This document shows positions 33,801-42,647 of a DNA stretch of 64,000 nucleotides, one piece after another. The stretch comes from Paragordius varius. Its lineage: Eukaryota > Nematomorpha. The notes beneath the pieces are model-generated. The model saw only the letters and a list, made by a program, of their open reading frames with translations. It was not told the DNA's origin and searched no databases. Both the position numbers and the translations under genes were made by a program. Position 1 is the first letter of the stretch. Each line of letters opens with the position of its first letter. Where the stretch lies: positions 1,984,001 through 2,048,000 of the forward strand of contig OZ176056.1 in NCBI GenBank assembly GCA_964247055.1, given 5' to 3'.

Positions 33801-36800
33801 CAACGCGCAAATAAATAAGCTCATGTTTCGATGTATATAGAGTCTTGCTTCAAATAATAGTTTTGACTTGTTAGGTCTTTGGGGACCTCATAAAGAGCAA
33901 AAAGCAATAAAATCAATTAAAATGTAATCATTTTTAGGCTTTTAAAAATAAAATATGGAAATTTATTTAAAAACGTGTCATAGAATAAATAAAATTTGCG
34001 AACGGTTTCGTAGACTATAACGTACGTCCGTCCTCAGCGTTAAAAAATGGCCAAAATATATTGTTGATATTTTGCTGATATTTTGCAAATAAATCTGAAA
34101 TTTTCTTTTTCCGTATCAAATTTCTCGGTATGGTAATGTTTCGGTTTAGTGTTAAATGTACAGTAAAAATTGAAATTATACGGACAAATTCTTATAATAT
34201 AAAGACAGATATTTTCTTTCTAAAAGATAACCATACTTTTTAAATTTTAATTTATTTAAATACAGTAAAATTGAAATTATACGGACAAAATCTAAAAATA
34301 TAAAGACAATAGACAGTCACACTTTATAAAACTGAGATTTCAAAATTTTAATTGTTAAAAAATTGTAAAATAGGATATATAAATATATTGATAACACAAT
34401 CAATTACATATTTTATATTTTGTATGTAAATAATTTATATGGAAAAATTTAGATTTAAAAAAGTATGGTTGTCTTTTAGTAAAAATATTTGTCTTTAAAT
34501 TTTTACATTTTGTCCGTATAATTTCACTTTTTACTGTATAATTCCTTGTTTTAAACTGTAAAGTATGAAATAGAGATATATATTGAGAACATGATTAATT
34601 ATGTATTTTATTGCGATATTTATAGGATAAATTTATGGGTTAAAAAATATGGTCATCTTTTAAAATAAAAATATTGTCAATTTTACTGTATTGTATATTT
34701 ATAAGTTTAAATGACGCAACCTTAAATGCGATTCAAAAAAAATAAGTAATGACTGGACTAAAACAATATTTACATATTTTTACTTTATAAAATAAAAGAT
34801 TCTAGGCAATAATTTTGAATTAAAAGAGTATGAGTTAAAAAGGTCAAATCAGTTAACCACTTTGTAACAAAACTTGTTCTTTATGCAAGACTATGCTTTG
34901 TGATACTATAAGGACAAAACGTACAAAAAAGGATTTCTTACAAAGCCAAACATTGATTTGCCCTAATTTTCCCCATTTTAATTTTATGTTTTTATTTAGT
35001 TTTTTAAGAATTTAAATCTCGATTTATCATTTTGGAAACCACAAAAGGCTGAGTTAATTTTATAAAAAGTCAACATTTTAAGAAAAAGTTGTCTTTTCTA
35101 GAAAGCCCTACTTTGAGTTTTTTCGTTTTGTTTTGTATGATTAAGTTAATTTATTTATTTTATCATGATTAAATTTTAAATTCACAAATTCCATTTTACG
35201 TCGAATAAACCCGAACTTTTATCCGGTAATATTAAAATATTTGCAATATAAATTAAATCGTTTACCTGCCACTTAAAATATTAAATAATATAACTTAATA
35301 AAAAATATTTTTAGTGTGATATTATTAAATTGGTAAATTTTAATCATAAGAATTACACGTTCATTTTAACCATTATTAATAACTAGTTTGAAATATTGAT
35401 GTAATAAAATTTTTGTCCAAGATATAACATAAAAACAAATTTAAAGTAATTTTAAAAAAATTAAATTAATTTTACAATAAAATAACTCACCAAAAAAATG
35501 TAAATAATTTATCAAATATTGGATAAAATATAATTTATTTTAATTATTTCTATATTTTTTTTATTAATTCCAACGGTTAAAATTATTAATTTTTTTTTAT
35601 ATAAAGCAATTATGAAGAAATACCTTGTGGACCTAGAGCACCTAGAAGTTTATAATGCAAATATATTTATAAGACATTTACCAATTCCGATCGCTGCAAC
35701 AACTAATTTAAATCAATGATAAAATAAAATTAGAATAAATTTTTAGGACAAAACTCTTCGAATTCACACAAAATTTTTAAATAACTGGCGTAATTATTCT
35801 TTTATAAGCTTAAATAATGATGTTATCCTTAAAATCATGTTTTATCCAGGGGGTTATCTTGCACCGCAATCCTTTAAAACATTTTTGTAAATTATTATCA
35901 ATTAAATATGAAATATAATAAATGGTGCCCATAAAATCTTTAAATGTTGATATTTATTTTATTAAAATTTTCTGGATAAATTGTGCCAAATGGTGAATAA
36001 TTAGTATATATATATATGAACGCGATTACAGTCGTGTATCCTTTATTTTATCAAAAATTTATTTTTTTTCGTTAAATGGTTATAAATATTTGGTAAAGAA
36101 TGGAAAAACAAGAGCTCTATGGTAATTCTTATACTTTTTTGATGAATATATATTGTTAATACCATAGAGCTCTTGTTTTTTCCATTCTTCTTTTTTATGA
36201 TCGGCTGCAGGCGCGGAGAAGAACTTGGTATGTTCACTCCTGAGATGCGCGTACCTTTTGATTTTATAGGAAATCTTGTTCACATTCGGTGATAAACGGA
36301 ATTTATCTCATTATCTTCATCAATTTATTGTCACTTTTATTATCCGGAAGAAATTCTATCACTCAGCATTATAATCTCACATGAATTATTTCTACAGAAC
36401 ATACAACTCCAAAATTTTCATCGACAATTTCATTCCCTAAAAACCATTCTTACACATCAGTGGACATATCATACTGATTCTTTCTATTTATTACTATATC
36501 TCAATACACCACCACTAAACTAAATTCCTACATGGAAAGCCATAATTCTAAAAAAAGCTCCCGTAATTTAGAAATAAATATGGCCATCTGGAAAACACGT
36601 GGCACTTCAGATAACAAATTGGATATAATAATTCGCGAAATGAAACGTTTAAACATCCATGTGTTAGAGCTGTCGGAGACTCATATGCAACATAACTCAC
36701 ACAAAATATACGACAATTACTCGTTTTATAACTCTGGCGGGGAACTCAAACGAAATGGATGCGGTTTCTTAATATCGAATAATCTTGCCAAACATACTGA

Positions 36801-39800
36801 TATATATAGACCTATCTCCGATCGTATTATATCCCTACGAATCAACACCAGACCCCAGGCTAAAACAATATATCAAATCTATGCCCCCACGAGTGTTTCA
36901 CCCGAAGACGAATGTGAAAAGTTCTATAATGAGTTACAAATGGCTCTTTGTGAAACATCCAAGAAAGACATAACTTTCATCATCGGCGATTTTAACGCTA
37001 TCATAGCTAACGATAAAACAGACAAGGTCACTGGTAGAAAAGGCCTTGGTAAAGTGAAAAACCCCCGTGGTGAAAGGCTAATTGATTGCCAACAAAACAA
37101 TCTCTTTATAGCGAACTCGTTTTTCAAACAACCTAACAGACGGCTCTACACCTGGACCTCACCGTGTCGTAAACACAGGAATCAAATAGATTACATATTG
37201 GGAATGCAAAAATACAAAAGCTCATTTCAAAACATCCGGTGCTACTCAAGTGCAGACTGCAACTCAGATCATAACCTATTTATGGCCAAGATCAAAATAA
37301 AGCTACAACTTCCCCAGCCGCAAAAAAAAACTTTTCCAAAACTAAATTGAACTACAAACTTATACCTGCCGATTTTACTCCAATCCTTAACAATAAATTT
37401 GAATCCCTAAAATACGAAACATTGAACACAGATGATCTTTGGTCTACTATTCAGAAAATTACCATCGAAACAGCTAAAGAATATATACCGCCTGCCACAA
37501 CAAAAAACAAAAAAACCATATCACAACAAAGCATCGACCTAATTGAACAGAGAAGAGTAGCAAAATCCAAGGGCACTCCCCTTGAGTACAAAAATATTAA
37601 TAATGAACTACAAAAAAGCATAAGATTTGACAAAGAATCTCATTATAATACAATCTGCGCTAACCTAGAGCAAGCTGCTAAATATCACAACTATTTCTCT
37701 TATATTAAAGACATTCAACCGCGCAAAAAACAAATATACAAAGGTCCTATGTCTCATTCAAACGGAAAACTTCTAACCGATAAAAAAGGAATAATTAAAC
37801 TCTGGGAAGAATACATCCAAAATTTATTCTCAAAACAATTAAATATAATTGCCATGAACTCTGAACAAACTTATGACCCTCCTATACTAAAAGAAAAAAT
37901 TGAATGGGCCCTGAAGCATTCATCAACCGGCAAAGCATAAGGATTCAATGATATCTCTACCGAGTTACAAAGGCACATTCCCATAAAATTAATTCTTTCG
38001 TCATTTCAAAAAATCTTCAATGAGGCAACATTCCCGACGGACTGGAACAAATCACTAGTGGTCCCTATATTCAAAAAGGGCGATCCTAAACTATGTGAAA
38101 ACTACCGTACAATAGCATTGATCAATCAAACCTCAAAAGTTTTCTTAAAAATAATACAAAACCGTCTACAAACATATGTCAAACCGGAAATATCAATGAC
38201 ACAGGCAGGCTTTAGAGAAAAAAGAGGATGCCGAGACATGATCTCAAACCGTAGATGGATAATGGAAAAAAACTGTGAATTCCAAAATGAGCTACACTTA
38301 TATTTCGTGGATTTTTCTAAAGCCTTTGATACCGTTCAACATGACATTCTCTGGAAGGCCCTTAAACAAATAGGAGTTTCCGATCACTTAATCAAACTAA
38401 TTAAATCCATATACTCCAACTCCTACCTATCACTTAACACCCCGCATGGCCCGACCTCTTGGAGTCCAATGAACATAGGTCTGCGTCAAGGCTGCATTTT
38501 ATCCCTCATGTTGTTCAACATATGGAATGTATCTGAGGGATCTAAATCTGCCAGGAATAAAAGTGGGGGTCATAATCTGACGACTCTCCACTACGCAGAC
38601 GACACGGTTATCTTAGCAAATTCACAAACAAACCTCGAAAACAGTCTCCGAACTTTTATAAATGTGTGCAAAAAATACAATCTTACATTGAACCTCAACA
38701 AAACTAAAATTTTACATATCAACTCCCCTCATTCCTATGACTCGCTTCGGATTAATGGCGAAACAATTCAAGTAGTCAACGAATACACATACCTTGGAAG
38801 CATTCTCAACAACTTAAGCTCCAGTTCCCAAGAAATAAGAAGACGCATAGCTATCGCCAAATGCGCTCTATCCTCACACTACAAGTTATGGAAATCTCAT
38901 GACATAACCCTTAAAACAAAAATTCGACTAGTAAATGCATTAATCTTTCCTATCATGTTATACGGATGTGAAAGCTGGACTATCAAAAGTGAAGACGAAA
39001 AAAGAATAAACGCGTTTGAAATGTTTTGCTGGAGAAAAATACTTGGTATAACATGGAAGGACAAAATAAAGAATATCGACATTGTAAATACAATTAACGA
39101 ACAAACAACGCTTCAGGGTAAAATAATAAAACAAAAATTCGGTTACTTTGGACACATTATTCGGGGCAATTCTTTGGAAAAGGATATTATGTTAGGAAAA
39201 GTAAATGGTAAGAGAGGAAGAGGACGCAGACGTATTCGCTGGGTAGACGAAATATTATCACTTTCCAAATTGTCATTGCAAAAACTATCTCAAAAAGCTC
39301 ACGACAGAACCGAATGGAGGAATTTTTCCTACAAAATCGCTAATGGTCGATAACCGACTACAAGCTCAACAACAACAACAACATACCCATTTAACGAAAA
39401 AAAAATTTTAATAAAATAAAGGATACATGACTGTAAGTCGAAAATGCGTTCCATGAAGCCATTTGTATTAATTACCCCTGTTTTTTTTACCAATTCTTAT
39501 ATTAAATTGTGAGTCAATCAAAATGTAATGTTTTTATTTTTATTGATAAAATCCTTAAAATTTTAGTGTAAATGTTGACAATGAATGCCATTAGGTCTAA
39601 TTATTTGTCCAAACTGTTTCATTTAAGATGTATAAAATAAATGAAATATGAATAAAAATAGTATACCAGGAGAAGCAGCTAAAAATTTTTTTCCATAAAT
39701 GACAGAATCCTTTTTATATTAAATATATTTTCATACTTGTGTCCGACCTTTGTGAATTGGGCTTGATTTGTTGAGCCTTTCATATATCTTTTAAGAATTA

Positions 39801-40331
39801 TAATATTACTATAAAGTTTTATTTAATGTCAATTTCATATCACAGAATTTATTTTAAACGTGTAGATATTTTCAAACTTTTATACACTAAAATTCTAAGC
39901 ACGGAAAAATATCAGTTAAAATCTTATGAATATAAAAAGTAGCAAATTTTTTTTTATAATAATATGATGCAATATCAGTAAAAAATTAATTTATCAATGA
40001 ATTTTCGTAGATTTCTCTAACTTCTTCGGACCAACACAAAAATAAAGCCTGATTATTAATGCATTTTTAAATATAAATACCGTTTTATTAGGGTATTTCT
40101 TTATATTCGCAGCTATATTGAAAATGAATAAAATTCACAATTATTATTTAAAAACTTAACATTAAAATCTTTAACCATTTTAACAACATATGAATTCGAC
40201 TTTGTATTCCGAATCGGTAAAGGCAAAGTTTATTTTTTTATCTCAATTATTATAGTTAACAAGTTCTTACAAATAAGTAGACTCTCTTCAATCCAAACTA
40301 TGAGCTTTAAAATACTGCCCAATATCTGCAT
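27540..40331 (-). CDS. Micro-exon gene: secreted protein from ~31 tiny exons
   Basis: Minus-strand exons: 40331-40316, 40285-40271, 39678-39667, 35702-35682, 35641-35624, 33409-33395, 33354-33349, 33235-33188, 32961-32944, 32836-32804, 32605-32576, 32440-32396, 32324-32283, 31762-31730, 31645-31616, 31430-31415, 31126-31107, 31033-31016, 30876-30856, 30805-30785, 29715-29701, 29380-29345, 29275-29261, 29201-29187, 28772-28749, 28685-28665, 28600-28580, 28255-28232, 28059-28030, 27717-27685, 27586-27540. All are GT-AG bounded. Nearly all internal ones are multiples of three, phase 1 at both ends; 16 and 20 nt at 31430 and 31126 form the one compensating pair. They join into 252 codons with one stop. 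The N-terminus is hydrophobic (signal peptide), the middle Ser/Thr/Pro-rich, the rest charged and helical. This is the architecture of schistosome MEG proteins, which are secreted from glands or tegument. I do not recognise a specific homologue. Exons 2, 14, 16 and 17 are the least certain. Confidence 0.75.
31016..31762 (-). CDS. MEG exons 14-18
   Basis: Exons 31762-31730 (DNIQILRPKL), 31645-31616 (YDVGEDDIS), 31430-31415 (LKEH), 31126-31107 (HDRIVQ) and 31033-31016 (RQILE). Exon 15 has a second in-phase donor at 31634|31633 giving 12 rather than 30 nt. Exons 16 and 17 are 16 and 20 nt and only work as a pair; if either is wrong, the frame must be bridged otherwise. Confidence is lower here than in the neighbours. 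Confidence 0.55.
32283..32961 (-). CDS. MEG exons 9-13 (Ser/Thr/Pro-rich part)
   Basis: Exons 32961-32944 (KHIGN), 32836-32804 (DGGELAQLEP), 32605-32576 (PSVNPASTE), 32440-32396 (SDNTISKITPQSTS) and 32324-32283 (ATEPQPGPSGLQR). Every exon is phase 1 at both ends and has a clear CAG or TAG acceptor. The dense Ser, Thr and Pro suggest an O-glycosylated stretch, as in several schistosome MEG proteins. These five exons are among the best supported. Confidence 0.85.
33188..33409 (-). CDS. MEG exons 6-8, with a 6-nt exon
   Basis: Exon 6 (33409-33395, 15 nt) codes ATVLT; exon 7 (33354-33349) is only six bases, ATGGAG, between TTGTAG and GTATAT, coding DG across its junctions; exon 8 (33235-33188, 48 nt) codes VEISEAAKLVETIANI, an amphipathic helix. 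All are phase 1 at both ends. Confidence 0.75.
33411..35623. other. Long MEG intron with unexplained less AT-rich patches
   Basis: Besides the family A MITEs, two patches stand out: 33755-33835 (GACCCGCCTTAATTGGCCCT) and 33995-34050 (AACGTACGTCCGTCCTCAGC). They look like old repeat remnants but match no other sequence in the window. A possible extra 6-nt exon (35271-35266, TGGCAG) and 12-nt exon (35382-35371) fit the gene's phase. Confidence 0.4.
34159..34690. mobile_element. MITE family A, nested or tandem copies in a MEG intron
   Basis: Left ends TACAGTAAAAATTGAAATTA at 34159 and again at 34261; right ends ...GTCCGTATAATTTC...TTACTGTA at 34538 and TTTTACTGTA at 34690. The inner mirror is CTAAAAGATAACCATAC and GTATGGTTGTCTTTTAG. 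Two or three copies are stacked head to tail or nested. TA flanks. Confidence 0.75.
35624..35702 (-). CDS. MEG exons 4-5 (signal peptide core and likely cleavage region)
   Basis: Exon 4 (35702-35682, 21 nt) codes VVAAIGI and exon 5 (35641-35624, 18 nt) GALGPQ; only 40 bases of intron separate them. Exon 5 has an internal in-phase donor (CTAG|GTCC), which would give a 9-nt version. Exons 3 and 4 are now 4 kb apart because a MITE and a LINE inserted between them. Confidence 0.75.
36532..37350 (+). pseudogene. LINE endonuclease domain
   Basis: Exonuclease-endonuclease-phosphatase fold: INMAIWKTRG (N-terminal strand), LELSETHM (catalytic Glu), IYQIYAPTS, FIIGDFNAI (catalytic Asp/Asn), RNQIDYIL, CNSDHNLFMAKI (catalytic Asp-His). 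It nicks target DNA for target-primed reverse transcription. Translation could start at 36532; the frame then slips near the A9 run and continues at 37347. Confidence 0.9.
37347..39353 (+). pseudogene. LINE linker and reverse transcriptase
   Basis: One frame interrupted only by TAA at 37938-37940 and ending at 39353. Motifs: DWNKSLVVPIFKKGD, YRTIALINQTSKVF, GFREKRGCRD, LYFVDFSKAFDTV, GLRQGCILSLMLFNI (usual SPLLFN altered to SLMLFN), TLHYADDTVILA (catalytic pair intact), YTYLGSILNNLSSS, LIFPIMLYGCESW, FEMFCWRKILGITW, GHIIRGNSLEKDIMLGKVNG. The C-terminal Lys/Arg run resembles BovB-type RTEs. Confidence 0.9.
39441..39480 (-). mobile_element. hAT-like MITE end fragment (family D)
   Basis: On the minus strand: CAGGGGTAATTAATACAAATGG then CTTCATGGAACGCATTTT reduced to its first 40 bases, matching the left end of 45987-46245. 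It abuts the family B MITE, which may have inserted next to it. Confidence 0.5.
39667..40331 (-). CDS. MEG exons 1-3 (start and signal peptide, first half)
   Basis: Exon 1 (40331-40316) is ATG plus four codons and one base, MQILG; the ATG is followed by a GTATTT donor. Exon 2 (40285-40271) adds KSLLI, and exon 3 (39678-39667) adds SASP. With exon 4 (VVAAIGIG) this gives a basic residue then a ~17-residue apolar run, a typical signal peptide split across four exons. Exon 2 has a weak acceptor (TTGAAG), so its boundary is less sure. Confidence 0.6.
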
Positions 40332-40583
40332 TTTCCAATTATATAAACAAATTTATAAAGATCGTTGGGAAACATTGTACAAAAATAATTTAAACTTTTA
40401 TTGTAACCGAAATAAATCTTCTAAACTAAAAAATAAGGTAATTAAATCTTTTACATAAAAATAAGATATGTACAATTGAGCATAGGCAATTAATATACAT
40501 TATGCATTTTAATGGTTGCTTATTTTATAGTAGGGCAATTTGCAACACAGGAGTGTATGTATGGAAAAAAGAAAGGAATAAAT

Positions 40584-40690
40584 TGTTTATTTTATATTAA
40601 AATAATAATTTGTATTCTCGTAAAATTTATTGAATTCAAACTATATCCAAAATTTTCGATACATGAGAGTATCTTTTTCAATGGATTAAC
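40584..40690 (+). repeat. Inner inverted repeat, left arm
   Basis: It reads ...GTATTCTCGTAAAATTTATT, TCGATACATGAGAGTATC, TTTTTCAATGGATTA. The reverse complement occurs at 42117-42215 with a few changes. The two arms enclose the minus-strand Penelope fragment, as if that fragment had entered the centre of a palindrome. Confidence 0.85.
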
Positions 40691-40793
40691 TAAAATAAAA
40701 AAAAAAAAATAATAATAAGATTAATTAAAACAAATTTGAAAAATAAAATTATAAATTATGATAACATAAAAAATGCAAAGTGGTGTGCATGTG

Positions 40794-42112
40794 TTATTGT
40801 TTTTTCCTTGGTGTGGTAAATATTTTGAAATAGTCTGTTTCTTTTAGGAAGTCTTTTGTGACTTTGTTAAGATCTTTTCTCTCTTCTCTTCTGTTGATGA
40901 GGTGTGTAATGTTTGAATGGATAAAACAAGCCTCCAAAATCAACCTATCGGACAATTTGTCGGCTTGTGCTACAATGGATGCTGGGCCGAAGGTGTGACC
41001 TGTATTGTTGCAATGGTCGTAGATGGCCGAACCTTTTCTGTTGTGTTCTTTTTCTCTAATATTTATAGGGCGTTTAGATTGTCCAATATAGTGTGCTGGA
41101 CAATCATTACATCTTTTGTGGTAGACTGTACATTCGTTTTTTGGTTCTCGGCGTGGTCTTAACAAACTTAATAAATTCTTTGGTGGTTTGTAATAAACAC
41201 GTACATCCTTTTTTGTAATAATATTGTTAACTTTTTTGGATGTATTGTTATAAGTCAGGCAAATACATTTTTCGGGCGGATTTTGTTTTTCTCTTGGGTT
41301 TAATATATTGTTTATTGAATCTGTTATCCAATGCTTTTTATAACCTTGATCAAGTAATATGGTTACGATTTCTGATGTTTGAGATGTTCGTACCTTTATG
41401 TCATTTGGTAATTTAAGCGTTCTTTTTAGAAATGCGTTTGTTATGGCTTTGTAAGTTGCTACTGGATGGTTAGACGTAATGGGTAAAAATTGGTAAGAGA
41501 AAAGTTCTTTATAATGGACTTGTATGGATATACTATTGATTCTACGGGTAAGATTGAGGTCTAAAAAGTTGATACTGTTGTTCTTTTCTTCCTCTATTGT
41601 TAGTTTTAACTCGGATATTTTGTTGATAATGTTTTGAAAAACTTTTATATTGTCAATGGTGTCGATGATTAAAATATCATCCACATAACGGGTATAGAAG
41701 TTTGGACGAAATTTTTCAAAAGCCTGTTGCTCAATTAGTCTCATGCAAACTTCACCAATGATTGAACTAAATGGTGAACCCATTGGAGTCCCGCGAATTT
41801 GCTTATAGAAACTATCATTAAACATAAAATAAGTATTATGCAGCGCAATATTTATTAGGGATTGAAGCGCACTTCGATGGATCTGGCTGTTAAAATAATC
41901 TATGTTATCATTAATTGTTTTGTTTAACGCCTGAAACGCTAACTCAATTGGTATATTTGTATATAAAGAGACTACATCTAATGAACAAAATATATCCTTA
42001 TCTGTAACATGATAATCATTTAAAACCTTAACTAATTCATAAGAGTTTTTGGCTGTATAATTATAATTTTCAAGTATGGGTTTAAAGAGATTGGATAGGT
42101 ATTTACTTATTT
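40794..42112 (-). pseudogene. Penelope-like RT/GIY-YIG, 5'-truncated inverted copy
   Basis: The minus strand is open from the truncation point (KISKYLSNLFKPILENYNY) to the stop at 40794. It covers the last ~440 residues of the protein: reverse transcriptase from the KISKYL segment through YVDDILII and the whole GIY-YIG endonuclease. Its last 343 residues are the same as those of the plus-strand copy. It lacks a start and the first RT motifs. Confidence 0.9.
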
Positions 42113-42116
42113 TTTT

Positions 42117-42215
42117 TAATCCATTGAAAAAGATACTCTCATGTATCGAAAATTTTCAATATAGTTTGAATTCAATAAATTTTACGAGAATACAAATTAT
42201 TATTTTAACATAAAA
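42117..42215 (-). repeat. Inner inverted repeat, right arm
   Basis: Mirror of 40584-40690 (AATCCATTGAAAAAGATACT, CATGTATCGAAAATTTTC). Confidence 0.85.
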
Positions 42216-42647
42216 TATTCGTTCTCGTTGACAATATTAACAAAATCAATTTTTATTACCTTATCATTATCCCATTATTATTTTTAGATTTTACTCACCT
42301 CTCGTTAAAACCTCCTAATTTCTTATTAGATTCAACATCTTATTTTTCGTGTTATCCATTCATGAAGCTTTTATCAAATAATTATACCAAATACAGAAAA
42401 AAATTGACCAAGGCAAAACAAAATTACAATTACATCGATAAATGCATCACGCACAAAGTTATACCAAAATTTTTAAAACCAAATACGGGATCACATATTC
42501 CTAAGACTCAGAAGATTAACAACAATTTACTCTATTAAATTATTAAAGACTATTAGAAAGAACTTAAACGATGAAATTACCTCTATTAACAAACAATTAC
42601 TACCCCTTAAAACATGGTTAGAAAATATACCATTATCCACATCTCAT

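Larger units (their letters stand above)
36190..39383 (+). mobile_element. RTE-clade LINE, near full length
   Basis: A ~3.2-kb element with an apurinic-type endonuclease followed by reverse transcriptase, ending in (CAA)n rather than poly(A). Short size, EN-RT order, the YGCESWT / FEMFCWRKILGITWKD / GRGRRRIRWVDE C-terminus and a tandem-repeat tail are RTE/BovB-like traits. There is one frameshift (around the A9 run near 37325) and one in-frame stop (37938-37940, in GKA*GFND). So it is a recent but probably defective copy. Confidence 0.88.
36027..39435. mobile_element. MITE family B interrupted by an RTE LINE
   Basis: Left arm 36027-36189 and right arm ~39384-39435 form the inverted ends of a palindromic MITE: TACAGTCGTGTATCCTTTAT on the left, ATAAAGGATACATGACTGTA on the right, with TA at both edges. 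The uninterrupted copy at 49045-49255 shows the empty form. The left arm still has the inner palindrome AAGAGCTCTATGGTAATTC / TACCATAGAGCTCTTG. About 14 bases of the MITE were lost at the LINE insertion point. It sits in the MEG intron between exons 3 and 4. Confidence 0.85.

Noticed and set aside
35880-35925. Alternative MEG start near ATGGGCACC
   Set aside because: No donor before stops in frame and no phase-1 join to exon 4; the start at 40331 joins perfectly.
40083-40114. 32-nt open segment between AG and GT (minus strand)
   Set aside because: Ends in phase 0 and cannot join the neighbouring MEG exons.
40917-41162. 81-codon frames opposite the Penelope coding part (also 44292-44537)
   Set aside because: Antisense shadows of the GIY-YIG domain.
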